Shown here: positions 1 through 7,280 of the stretch, one piece after another
Numbering within the stretch: the first letter of the stretch is position 1
Layout: the number at the start of each line of letters is the position of its first letter
Source: SIG480 sp045595365
GTDB lineage: Bacteria > Bacillota > Clostridia > Oscillospirales > JAAYXM01
Direction of reading: 5' to 3'
NCBI GenBank assembly: GCA_045595365.1
Contig: JAZOAI010000001.1
Location: forward strand, 1-21,365
DNA length: 21,365 bases
The notes under the pieces: model-generated
The model's input: the letters and a program-made list of their open reading frames with translations, nothing else
Database searches by the model: none
What the model was told of the DNA's origin: nothing
Translations under genes and position numbers: made by a program

Positions 1-14
1 TAAAAGTACAATGG

Positions 15-36
15 AAATTCGGCTTGTGCCGAATTT
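15..36. repeat. Hairpin at left edge (9-bp stem)
   Basis: Inverted repeat with arms AAATTCGGC and GCCGAATTT around the loop TTGT. It is the outermost of three hairpins lying past the end of the SLH gene. There is no clear T-run on either side, so it is not a convincing terminator by itself. It could be part of a dispersed repeat cut by the window edge. Confidence 0.5.
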
Positions 37-63
37 AAGGATTTAATTACACTTTATGCTATA

Positions 64-117
64 AAACAAATCGAACCTCTCGACGTACTTATGTACTACT
101 TCGGGTTCGATTTGTTT
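64..117. repeat. Long imperfect hairpin (14-bp outer stem, nested inner stem)
   Basis: The outer arms AAACAAATCGAACC (64-77) and GGTTCGATTTGTTT (104-117) pair perfectly. Inside them GTAC (85-88) and GTAC (93-96) form a second short stem around TTAT. No protein is convincing here; a 62-codon minus-strand frame crosses it but has no ribosome binding site or family resemblance. It may be a miniature repeat, a small structured RNA or a backup terminator for the surface-protein gene. Confidence 0.5.
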
Positions 118-142
118 ATTCTGCACTATTTTTCTAAAGCCC

Positions 143-184
143 AAAATGGTTTGTAGCAAAATGCATTTTGCTACAAACCATTTT
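143..184 (-). terminator. Perfect 42-bp palindrome after the SLH gene
   Basis: Bases 143-184 are exactly self-complementary around ATGCAT at 161-166. The palindrome begins 12 bases beyond the stop of the leftward SLH gene. The position fits a transcription terminator. The T-run on the minus strand is only four bases and belongs to the stem, so termination strength is uncertain. The two hairpins further left could act with it. Confidence 0.6.
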
Positions 185-196
185 TGCGTTGTATTT

Positions 197-3100
197 TTAC
201 TTTTCGTAAGATGTCCAATCGTGAATATCACGGAGCTGTGTCCATTTCTCGTGAACTTCGTCCTTCAATTCGAAATCGTGGCTGTTTGTAGCTTCCTGAA
301 TCGCAATGTAGTACCATGCATTCGTATCCTTGTTATCCGGCCACTCAATCATGTCTGCGAGCAAGTCACTTGTATTTTCGGGAATTCTGTTCAGAACCCG
401 GTTAATAAGAGTCATCGCCTCAGCACGGGTGATTGGCTTGTCAGGAGCGAAGCTTCCGTCTTCATAGCCTCTTATCCAGCCGTGAGCTGCCGCTTCGTGA
501 ATCTCATTCTCTGCCCAGTGGCCTGCGACATCCGTGAAGTTGTCTTTTATTTCAAATTCCGAGTCGTCAAAGCGTGCCGCGATTGTTGCAAACTCTGCAC
601 GGGTGATGTTTGCATCCGGTGCAAAAGTATCCGCTTTTCTGCCTTCAACAATGCCAAGCTTTGTCATAGTCGATACTGCCGCATTGTACCATGCAGTATT
701 TTCAACATCGCTGTATGCATTTGTCTCTGTAAGGTTATTGTTTCTTATATCCTCCTTAAGCAGACGGAAGAAGATTGTTGCTACCTCTGCACGGGAGATG
801 TTGCCCTGCGGGCGGACCTTTCCATCAGGATATCCGATTACATAAGCAAAGTGATCGCTGTCGTTAAGCTCATCCGGCACCTCTGTTACTATCTCTGACC
901 ATTTTGCATATACCTTATAATTTTTAGTCATAGTTACAGTGGACACATGCTGTGTAAGTGCTGCATCAAGATACCAACCTACAAAGTCAAAGCCGTTCTT
1001 GACCGGAGTCTTTTTAATCTCAACCTTTGTTCCCGATGCATAGGTTTCAGTATCATACTCAGTGCCGCCGTTCGACTCATAGGTGATGGTGTACCTTGAG
1101 GTGCCTCCACCGCCGCCTCCACCGCCGCCGGGTGACTTTTTAGCATAGGTGTAGGTGAAGGTTGCCGAACCTGTTATCTCTGTGCCTACAGTCGGCTCTG
1201 TGTCCCATGAGCCTTCCTTGTAACCTATGGCAGGCTTTCCGCCTACCTCCGGAATATCCTCCGCTGTCAGGATGTACTTATCACCGACAAGAGAGAAAAC
1301 CTTCGTGACATCTGCGAATGTATCGTCATTCCAGTTGCCGTTTACAACCTTATAGGTTACGGTTGCCTGTTTGTAAACGGGAGTTTCGGTCGTGTTGTCA
1401 TCATCCCCTTCTCCCTCTTCGGTAATCGGCGGGTTGACAATTTCAACCGTGTTCTTCAGGGTCTTTCCTTCGTCAGCAGCTTTTACCTCGTAGCCGTAGA
1501 TTATGTTGACGTAATGACCTGCTTCAAGCTTTGCGATAGTGAAGATTCCGTTGTTAAACGTTACGCCTTCGACGGTAGAGGGATATTGACCACCAAGGTT
1601 AACGGGGTATTCTATCGTACCCGCTGCAGGGGTTCCGTCTTCTGCGTAAGTAACTGTATCCGAAATTTCAATGTTCGTCAAATCTGTTTCGCCGGTGTTG
1701 TGGATATGAATCTCGTAAAGGAGAATATCTCCGACAACAGCCGAGCTGTGTCTTGCCGTTTTGATCATCGTCAGGGCATTGTGAGTAAAGGTTGCCGTGA
1801 AAACATAGGTCTCACCGCCGCCTGCGCCTTCAAGAGTCATAGACGGCAGGACTACATCGTTTCCGGCAGGTGCGGGAGCGTGGTCGCCAGACATTGCAAG
1901 CTCCCAGCCTGCGAAGGTGTAATTTCCAACTATTTCTGCCTTTGAACCTGAGGTAACAGCTTTTCCTCTCTCAGCATATTCAGGAGGAGTGCTGTCATCA
2001 TAGATAGTGACAACTTCCTTAGTCAGGCTGCCGTCAGTGATTTTGCCGCCCGTCTCTGCCTGATAGATGACAGTACACTGATATTTATCCGGAATATCAT
2101 CCTGTTCATCGCCGTCTGTGCCGCCGCCTATCTCATCAATCGCGTAGTAGAGCTTAACCGTTGTATCGTCGGTAAGCGTTCCACTTAATGCGTCGGTTGT
2201 TGCAACTTCATCAAACTGATAGTTTTTGCCGTCATCACCCCAAATCGCCAAATTTGCTTCGTAGTTTAACTCGGGTGAAGTTGCGCCCGGCACTATTTCC
2301 CATACAGTTCCTTCATCCAACGTTCTCTCGGCGGTCAGGCGGCCAACTAAATCATCCTCTGCATAGTGTTCTATTGTGATGGTGTGCTGAGGGGTTACCT
2401 CAACCTGTGTCTCGTCACCGCTTGTCTTGCCGCCATCAACCCAGAACGCAAAGTTTGTGAGGGTTGTTCCCGCATCCGTCGGGAGGACTTCATAGGTATA
2501 TGTGATGTTTACGGGCGCGCCCTTTGCAAGCGATGCGATTGTGAACATATCAACCGTCTTCGTCGGGTCGACATAGTCATGTCCGTTCGGGTCGTATGTT
2601 ACACCGGGGTTTGCTGCCGCATCAAAGACAATCGGGCCTGTGCCGTTCGGAGTGTCTCTTATGATGACGTCTGTCATTGTCGGCATGGTTCCCGTGTTCT
2701 TGACAGTTATCGTGTAGTTAAGAACGTCGCCTACCTTGACCTTATCGGCGGGTGTGAGAGCTGTGCCATCCTTTGAGACTTTCTTTGTAATCTCAACATC
2801 TCCGTCGTTGCCTGTGTAGTAAAGCTTAATCACTGCACCACCGGGAACGTTTGCCGGAATCGGAGCAGGGTCACTTGAGAGATACTCATATCCCGGAATT
2901 GTTTTCTTTAATTCAGCCTCTTTCCACGGCAAGGTCTGCTGGTCGTTCACCCACACATCGCCTGTGACTACTTCGGTCAGGGAATCATCCCGAACCGCAT
3001 CCTTGTAATAATAAACCGTGTAGCTCAAGCTGTTTGTGGCAGTGCGATCTTCTGCCCATGTGCCGACTAAGGTTACGTCGTTTTCCGGCATATCGAATTC

Positions 3101-4441
3101 ACTTACAACGCTTCCGTTAAGCTTCCAGCCTTCAAAGGTGTAGCCGCTTGCAGAAACAACACCTGCTACGGTGACTTTATCGTCTTTATGATACTCATTG
3201 CTGTCCGTCGGCAAAGCGGGTGGAGTTTCCGGAACCGTACCGTCGTAGATGTAAGTGACAGTGAAGGTTTCCTTCTTTTCCCACTGCGCAATAAGGTTAA
3301 TGTCGGAGCCGTAAATCGTTACTAAGTTTCCTGCATTAACTACTGCGGAAGCATCATAGCCCTCCGCCTGAACCTTCCAGCCTGCAAACTCATATCCGAG
3401 CGCATCTGCCTCGGCAAGAGCTTCCGCAGACGGAGCCTTGACCGTGTGGGAAGCGTTGCGCAGGAGGTTGTAGTCAGTTTCAGGGGCAGCAGCGGTTATG
3501 CCGCTTGCAAGCTCTCCCCAGTTGTAATAAACATTATATCTCTCCTCGTCCTCCTGAACCTCTAAAAGGAGATAGAAGGGGTAGAGAGTATTGCTTCCGC
3601 TTTCGGAATAGGTGCTGTTCCCCGTCGGTTTATCGAGCGGGATATAGAAGCCGCTCCCACCTGAGGTTGATCTTAAGTTTCCGACTGCGTCCCAATGGTC
3701 AAACTCAGCAGTTGTCGGATAGATAACAAGTTCAGACGTATAGTCGCCCGAGGTGTTTCCGATGTGGACTCTTTCGTCATAGGCTGTTACACCGCAGCCT
3801 GTATGGTTACCACAGACGAAGCGGTATGAATGGACATAATATCCGGGAGTCATAGTAACCGTAATGCCGTTTCCGAGAGCACTCCCTACATCTGACGTTG
3901 ATGCAGACAGTGCGGTTTGCGCGCTGACAGCAGTAGACGTAAAGCTGATAGCTTCGCTTCCTGCACGAACGGCCGAAACAGCGTTCAGGTTTGTAACCGC
4001 GCTGTTTCTGTCATAGCCCCAGTACAATGGCCACCATTCACGCCACTGCATACCACTCTCATTGATGAGCTCCCAGGTGTAACCGTAACAAGAGCTTGAG
4101 TGCTGATGCTCTTCTAAAGTACAGAGCAGTGTATCCGAGTAGCACGCATCGGTGTGGTAAAAATGGGTCCAACTGATACCTCCACAAATGCGCTCGTAAC
4201 AGCTGTTTCGCGTATGAGTATGCGCTGTCTTCCCGCAGATGCTGCTTGTCTCCGGGCCTTCCCATACGAGCCCGTCACTTCCCGGTGTTGGAAGCTGGGT
4301 CGGATCGTTTGTATCCGAGGCGTAAGTGTCGCCTGCAGAATCATAATCTGCCGCAAACACCTGTATCGGCAGCATCGACAGAATCATCGAAAGGGCAATC
4401 ACCCAGGATAAGATTCTGCGGAATCCGGTTTTTTCTTTCAT
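197..4441 (-). CDS. Large modular S-layer-homology (SLH) surface protein
   Basis: Exported wall-associated protein of 1,414 residues, probably an adhesin or S-layer-associated protein; its ligand is unknown. The ATG at 4441 was chosen because AGGAGGT lies 7 nt upstream; an in-frame start at 4474 lacks such a site. Order: signal peptide (about 1-31, KEKTGFRR then a hydrophobic core ending VFAA); three Cys/His repeats of the C-x4-H-x-H-x4-CY type (69-119); an unrecognised aromatic-rich region (120-298); two InlB B-repeat-like units with the G-[YF]-x-F-x-G-W signature (300-465); a MucBP-like unit (470-545); DUF11-like domain (546-681); MucBP-like unit (686-769); a repeat unit (787-885); second DUF11-like domain (889-1004); another repeat unit (1025-1102); nine glycines (1105-1113); a further InlB-like repeat (1116-1182); three SLH domains (about 1190-1354) with ISRAE/ITRAE/ITRAE motifs; and a tail of about 60 residues. 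SLH domains bind secondary wall polymers. There is no LPxTG motif. The domain names come from motif recognition, not a profile search. Confidence 0.9.
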   Translation of the reverse strand: MKEKTGFRRILSWVIALSMILSMLPIQVFAADYDSAGDTYASDTNDPTQLPTPGSDGLVWEGPETSSICGKTAHTHTRNSCYERICGGISWTHFYHTDACYSDTLLCTLEEHQHSSSCYGYTWELINESGMQWREWWPLYWGYDRNSAVTNLNAVSAVRAGSEAISFTSTAVSAQTALSASTSDVGSALGNGITVTMTPGYYVHSYRFVCGNHTGCGVTAYDERVHIGNTSGDYTSELVIYPTTAEFDHWDAVGNLRSTSGGSGFYIPLDKPTGNSTYSESGSNTLYPFYLLLEVQEDEERYNVYYNWGELASGITAAAPETDYNLLRNASHTVKAPSAEALAEADALGYEFAGWKVQAEGYDASAVVNAGNLVTIYGSDINLIAQWEKKETFTVTYIYDGTVPETPPALPTDSNEYHKDDKVTVAGVVSASGYTFEGWKLNGSVVSEFDMPENDVTLVGTWAEDRTATNSLSYTVYYYKDAVRDDSLTEVVTGDVWVNDQQTLPWKEAELKKTIPGYEYLSSDPAPIPANVPGGAVIKLYYTGNDGDVEITKKVSKDGTALTPADKVKVGDVLNYTITVKNTGTMPTMTDVIIRDTPNGTGPIVFDAAANPGVTYDPNGHDYVDPTKTVDMFTIASLAKGAPVNITYTYEVLPTDAGTTLTNFAFWVDGGKTSGDETQVEVTPQHTITIEHYAEDDLVGRLTAERTLDEGTVWEIVPGATSPELNYEANLAIWGDDGKNYQFDEVATTDALSGTLTDDTTVKLYYAIDEIGGGTDGDEQDDIPDKYQCTVIYQAETGGKITDGSLTKEVVTIYDDSTPPEYAERGKAVTSGSKAEIVGNYTFAGWELAMSGDHAPAPAGNDVVLPSMTLEGAGGGETYVFTATFTHNALTMIKTARHSSAVVGDILLYEIHIHNTGETDLTNIEISDTVTYAEDGTPAAGTIEYPVNLGGQYPSTVEGVTFNNGIFTIAKLEAGHYVNIIYGYEVKAADEGKTLKNTVEIVNPPITEEGEGDDDNTTETPVYKQATVTYKVVNGNWNDDTFADVTKVFSLVGDKYILTAEDIPEVGGKPAIGYKEGSWDTEPTVGTEITGSATFTYTYAKKSPGGGGGGGGGTSRYTITYESNGGTEYDTETYASGTKVEIKKTPVKNGFDFVGWYLDAALTQHVSTVTMTKNYKVYAKWSEIVTEVPDELNDSDHFAYVIGYPDGKVRPQGNISRAEVATIFFRLLKEDIRNNNLTETNAYSDVENTAWYNAAVSTMTKLGIVEGRKADTFAPDANITRAEFATIAARFDDSEFEIKDNFTDVAGHWAENEIHEAAAHGWIRGYEDGSFAPDKPITRAEAMTLINRVLNRIPENTSDLLADMIEWPDNKDTNAWYYIAIQEATNSHDFELKDEVHEKWTQLRDIHDWTSYEK

Positions 4442-4448
4442 TTTTTTG

Positions 4449-4455
4449 ACCTCCT
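4449..4455 (-). promoter_or_regulatory. Ribosome binding site fixing the SLH protein start
   Basis: AGGAGGT on the minus strand, 7 nt before the ATG at 4441. It favours the shorter start, which places a normal signal peptide directly at the N-terminus. Confidence 0.8.
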
Positions 4456-4485
4456 TTTTTGCTTGCACAATCAATTATATGTTGT

Positions 4486-4770
4486 TTAACTGATTCTTTT
4501 CCATTTTTCGTTCGTACATATACCTATCAAATCGGAAGGCTTTTCCTTTTTGAGATATTTGCAGGAGCCGCAGTCTTCACATTCGCCCTTCATATATTCG
4601 CACGAATCTGAAATTACATTTACCCACGGACTTCCGCGCGGCGTAAACCTCGGCTCCTCTTCGAAATCGGGGTAGTCACCATGCCAGACATCGTATTTCC
4701 AGTCATAATGAAACTCAAGCGTCAACACATCGCCATCAAGCTCAATTGACCTCACTCTGTTCTCATTCAT
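4486..4770 (-). CDS. Small cysteine-rich hypothetical protein (94 aa)
   Basis: Protein of 94 residues whose family I do not recognise. The start is set by GGGAGGT just upstream of the ATG at 4770; a longer frame from 4836 has no such site and crosses the likely promoter. The first half is acidic and aromatic (HYDWKYDVWHGDYPDFEEE). The second half has five cysteines in about 30 residues, in the pattern C-x6-C-x2-C-x2-C-x14-C, which suggests metal or iron-sulfur binding, or disulfides. There is no signal peptide or membrane segment, so it is probably cytoplasmic. It ends 44 nt before the SLH start on the same strand with no terminator between, so the two genes may share a transcript. Confidence 0.7.
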   Translation of the reverse strand: MNENRVRSIELDGDVLTLEFHYDWKYDVWHGDYPDFEEEPRFTPRGSPWVNVISDSCEYMKGECEDCGSCKYLKKEKPSDLIGICTNEKWKRIS

Positions 4771-4800
4771 GTCCGACCTCCCATCTTTGTCTTTTTTATT

Positions 4801-4829
4801 ATTATACAAACAAATTTTCCCTAAAAACA
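4801..4829 (-). promoter_or_regulatory. Possible promoter of the cysteine-rich gene
   Basis: A perfect TATAAT (minus strand, 4806-4801) lies 30 nt upstream of the ATG at 4770. At 17 nt spacing the -35 would be TGTTTT, a poor match. The -10 is convincing, the -35 is not. Confidence 0.4.
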
Positions 4830-4932
4830 GTTGCATCGCAAACCGAAAATGGCTACTTTTTCCCGCCAGTTTTTCCGGCTTCTGTTTTTCGCCGCCTCAA
4901 AATCCTTTATTTTCTAGGACTTTTTTGGAAAA

Positions 4933-4961
4933 AAATCCCGTTCGCATTGCGAACGGGATTT
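4933..4961 (-). terminator. Rho-independent terminator of the two-headed regulator gene
   Basis: A 13-bp stem, AAATCCCGTTCGC with its complement, around the loop ATT. Seven T residues follow on the minus strand. It starts 6 bases past the stop of the regulator gene and separates it from the cysteine-rich and SLH genes. Confidence 0.9.
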
Positions 4962-4967
4962 CAGCTT

Positions 4968-6140
4968 TTAATTCATCAAATATTCGCCGAGAGCTGTCTT
5001 GTCAGAAACTCCGAGCTTTTCATAAACAACCTGAACGTGCTTCTTCACAAGCGCATAAGAGATTCCGAGATGCGCAGCAATCTCCTTTTTTTGCCAACCG
5101 CGGTGATAAAGAAACGCAATTGTCGCCTCCATTGGCGAGAGCGTGTGCATCATATCGTCCTCATCCGGGATATGGAGTCTTCTCCAGCCCTCGTTGAAAT
5201 CTTTGTTCAGCTGTATTATCTTCTTGTACTGATCCGGGTTTTCCTTTTTTATGCATACCTCACAAAGCCCTTGCAGGATTCCGTAATGAACGGCAAAAGG
5301 CTTCAGGAAACCCGCCGGGCTTGCGAGCGCCCAGGCCTCCTCGAAATGTGCCTTTGCTTGCTCTATTTTCTTTAGCTTCATATAGCCCGCCGCCGCCACA
5401 ATATGAACGTGAATAGCCGCTACAGGATATAGGCTGTTGCACATAGCAAGCGCCGTTTCGCAGATTGCCGTCGCGCGCTCACATTGGTCTTCCTTATAGT
5501 TCTTGAATGCACGGACATAGCAGGCATAAAGCCTTATTCCGTTAGGAAGATATTTGAGATACTCCCGAAGTGACGGGGTTTCGGGAACCGGAATTTCCAG
5601 AACGGTCTTCCCTATCTCGGCAGTGAGAATCTCAAGCGCATCAACCTCAGGCGGTGAATTTTTCAAAAGCTTTTCTTCAAGCCTTGCCGAAACTATACCG
5701 GAAACAAAGCTCGCCAAGTGGATATGGCCTCTGAAGATATTTGCAAAGGTGAGGAGGATTCCTGCAGAATATCGAAGCGCCTCATCCTCCGAGTCAAGAT
5801 ATTCCTCTGCAATTTCCGCTGCTTTTTCGGCATCTCCCGAATAGTAGTAATACTCAGCCAAAGCTATATTGCGGTCATCCTCATCATCCATGCCTTCAAT
5901 ATAGTCTTTAACTTTTTCCACCGGATACACGCCTCTGAGAAGCGGCAGCGGCAGACGGCTTAGACCTGTGTTCCGTGCTGCACCCGCAGACGAAGTTTCG
6001 GATGGAAGCACTCCTCTCGGAATCATCCACATTCTTCCCTGCAAGACAGCGCCGTCAAATTTGCCTTGCTTTGCCCATTTTTGAACAGCGCGAACCGTAA
6101 CGCCTAAACGCAGCGCAACTTCTTTTGCTGTTTCAAACAT
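4968..6140 (-). CDS. Regulator with N-terminal excisionase/MerR-like HTH and C-terminal LuxR-type HTH
   Basis: Predicted transcription factor of 390 residues with a DNA-binding motif at each end. Residues 1-45 resemble the helix-turn-helix of excisionase or MerR-type proteins (KEVALRLGVTVRAVQKWAKQG, then a basic wing reading GRMWMIPRG). Residues about 70-315 are almost entirely helical with TPR-like spacing of Ala, Leu and Tyr, likely a sensor or oligomerisation region. Residues 327-390 form a LuxR/GerE-type HTH (LSPMEATIAFLYHRGWQKKEIAAHLGIS, then VKKHVQVVYEKLGV). No receiver domain, ATPase domain or known ligand pocket is apparent. ATG at 6140 with GAGG 9 nt upstream. It is transcribed from its own promoter, divergently from dusB, and ends at a strong terminator, so it is monocistronic. 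Targets are unknown; the divergent promoter or the neighbouring SLH gene are candidates by position only. Confidence 0.85.
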   Translation of the reverse strand: MFETAKEVALRLGVTVRAVQKWAKQGKFDGAVLQGRMWMIPRGVLPSETSSAGAARNTGLSRLPLPLLRGVYPVEKVKDYIEGMDDEDDRNIALAEYYYYSGDAEKAAEIAEEYLDSEDEALRYSAGILLTFANIFRGHIHLASFVSGIVSARLEEKLLKNSPPEVDALEILTAEIGKTVLEIPVPETPSLREYLKYLPNGIRLYACYVRAFKNYKEDQCERATAICETALAMCNSLYPVAAIHVHIVAAAGYMKLKKIEQAKAHFEEAWALASPAGFLKPFAVHYGILQGLCEVCIKKENPDQYKKIIQLNKDFNEGWRRLHIPDEDDMMHTLSPMEATIAFLYHRGWQKKEIAAHLGISYALVKKHVQVVYEKLGVSDKTALGEYLMN

Positions 6141-6187
6141 TTATTTTCGCCTCGATTAAGTTGAATTTGGTTTTGTTTATACATTTT

Positions 6188-6216
6188 ATTATATACCCGC
6201 GCGTTTTCTTTTTCAA
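6188..6216 (-). promoter_or_regulatory. Sigma-A-type promoter of the two-headed regulator
   Basis: On the minus strand TTGAAA (6216-6211), a 17-nt spacer and a perfect TATAAT (6193-6188). It lies 47 nt upstream of the ATG at 6140. Its -35 box is four bases from the -35 of the divergent dusB promoter, so the two may compete or share a regulator. Confidence 0.8.
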
Positions 6217-6220
6217 GAAC

Positions 6221-6249
6221 TTGATTCATTTATTTTTATATGTTAGAAT
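6221..6249 (+). promoter_or_regulatory. Sigma-A-type promoter of dusB
   Basis: TTGATT (6221-6226), a 17-nt spacer and TAGAAT (6244-6249), 29 nt before the dusB start. The arrangement is back-to-back with the regulator promoter. Confidence 0.75.
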
Positions 6250-6278
6250 ACCTTTAAGAAAGCAGAGGTGAAAACACC

Positions 6279-7247
6279 TTGAACATACCCGAAATTTTCA
6301 AAAACACTCCCCTTGCGCTCGCTCCGATGGCGGGGGTTACGGATATGGCCTTCCGCACAATCTGCAAGCGGCATGGTGCAGATATAACCTTTTCGGAAAT
6401 GATAAGCTCGCGCGCGCTTGTTTATCAGGACAGCAAGACGAGCTCGCTTCTTGTCCGCGGAGAGGATGAATCTCCGTTTGCGGTTCAGCTTTTCGGGAAC
6501 GACCCGGTATGTATGCGAAGGGCGGCAGAGCTTGCCCTTCGGCGCACAAACGCCGATATTATTGACATCAATATGGGCTGCCCCACTCCGAAGATTGTAA
6601 ACAACGGCGACGGCTCAGCTCTTATGAAAAATCCGGCGCTCGCAGCAGAGATCGTTCGCGAAATAAAGCGCGGGGTTGATGTTCCCGTTTCCGTGAAGTT
6701 CCGCAAGGGGTGGGACAGCGGAAGCGTAAATGCCGTTGAGTTTGCAAAGGCTCTTGAGGATGCCGGCGCAGATTTTCTCACTGTACACGGGAGAACGCGC
6801 GTTGCGATGTATTCAGGCCGCGCAGATTGGGACATCATCCGCGATGTAGTAGATGCCGTAAGCATCCCCGTTATCGCAAACGGCGATGTTTTCTCCGCAG
6901 AAGACGCCGCAAAAATCCGAAAGTGGACAGGGGCTGCAGGGATTATGATAGGCCGCGGGAGCTTCGGCAATCCCTGGATTTTTGCCCAGTGCCGTGAGGC
7001 ACTTGATGGGAATCCGGTTTCTCCCCTTCCCCCGCTCACAGCGCGGCTTTCTGTCGCAGAGGAGCAAATCTCCCTTTCCGCAAAGCAGAAAGGGGAACAC
7101 ATCGCCCTTCTTGAGGCAAGGCGACATATAGCGTGGTACCTTCGCGGCGTGCGCGGCGGAAACGCTTACAAAACAAAGGTGACCTCAATCTCCACCTTAA
7201 CACAACTCCACAGGCTTTTAGAAGAAATAAAACATACGCTGAAATAA
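6279..7247 (+). CDS. dusB: tRNA-dihydrouridine synthase (DusB family)
   Basis: FMN-dependent enzyme that reduces uridine to dihydrouridine in the D-loop of tRNAs, using NAD(P)H. Its 322 residues match the family. Visible signatures: APMAGVTD at the N-terminus (about 15-22, FMN/TIM-barrel entry), DINMGCPTPKI with the catalytic cysteine at 101, VKFRKGW, TVHGRTR, and IANGDVFS followed by GIMIGRG (phosphate grip of FMN). The start is a TTG at 6279 with AGAGGTG 8 nt upstream; the next in-frame ATG would remove part of the barrel. It is the only plus-strand gene in the window and is monocistronic, between its own promoter and a palindromic terminator. In many bacteria dusB precedes fis or lysS; neither is here. 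The exact Dus subgroup is less certain than the enzyme class. Confidence 0.95.
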   Translation: MNIPEIFKNTPLALAPMAGVTDMAFRTICKRHGADITFSEMISSRALVYQDSKTSSLLVRGEDESPFAVQLFGNDPVCMRRAAELALRRTNADIIDINMGCPTPKIVNNGDGSALMKNPALAAEIVREIKRGVDVPVSVKFRKGWDSGSVNAVEFAKALEDAGADFLTVHGRTRVAMYSGRADWDIIRDVVDAVSIPVIANGDVFSAEDAAKIRKWTGAAGIMIGRGSFGNPWIFAQCREALDGNPVSPLPPLTARLSVAEEQISLSAKQKGEHIALLEARRHIAWYLRGVRGGNAYKTKVTSISTLTQLHRLLEEIKHTLK

Positions 7248-7277
7248 AAACATCGGTACATATGTACCGATGTTTTT
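7246..7277. terminator. Perfect 32-bp palindromic bidirectional terminator
   Basis: The arm AAAAACATCGGTACAT is followed by its exact complement, with runs of five A and five T at the ends. It sits between the convergent stops of dusB (7247, overlapping by two bases) and the amidohydrolase gene (7281). It can therefore end transcription from both sides. Confidence 0.9.
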
Positions 7278-7280
7278 GTT

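Noticed and set aside
15..184. CRISPR-like array at the left edge
   Set aside because: The three hairpins differ in sequence and spacing, and no direct repeat is shared.
43..231. Small minus-strand frame at the left edge
   Set aside because: It runs through two hairpins and the end of the SLH gene, with no ribosome site or recognisable sequence.
146..898. 250-codon open frame on the plus strand
   Set aside because: Antisense to the SLH domains of the surface-protein gene; composition is shadow-like and it begins inside the palindrome.
1103..1130. Glycine-codon run as a phase-variable repeat in the surface protein
   Set aside because: The run encodes nine glycines from mixed codons; slippage would mostly change length by whole codons, so on/off switching is unlikely. 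It reads as a linker.
4474..4479. TATAAT between the cysteine-rich gene and the SLH gene
   Set aside because: No -35-like hexamer at a suitable distance (GGAAAA at 17 nt), in an AT-rich gap where such hexamers are common by chance.
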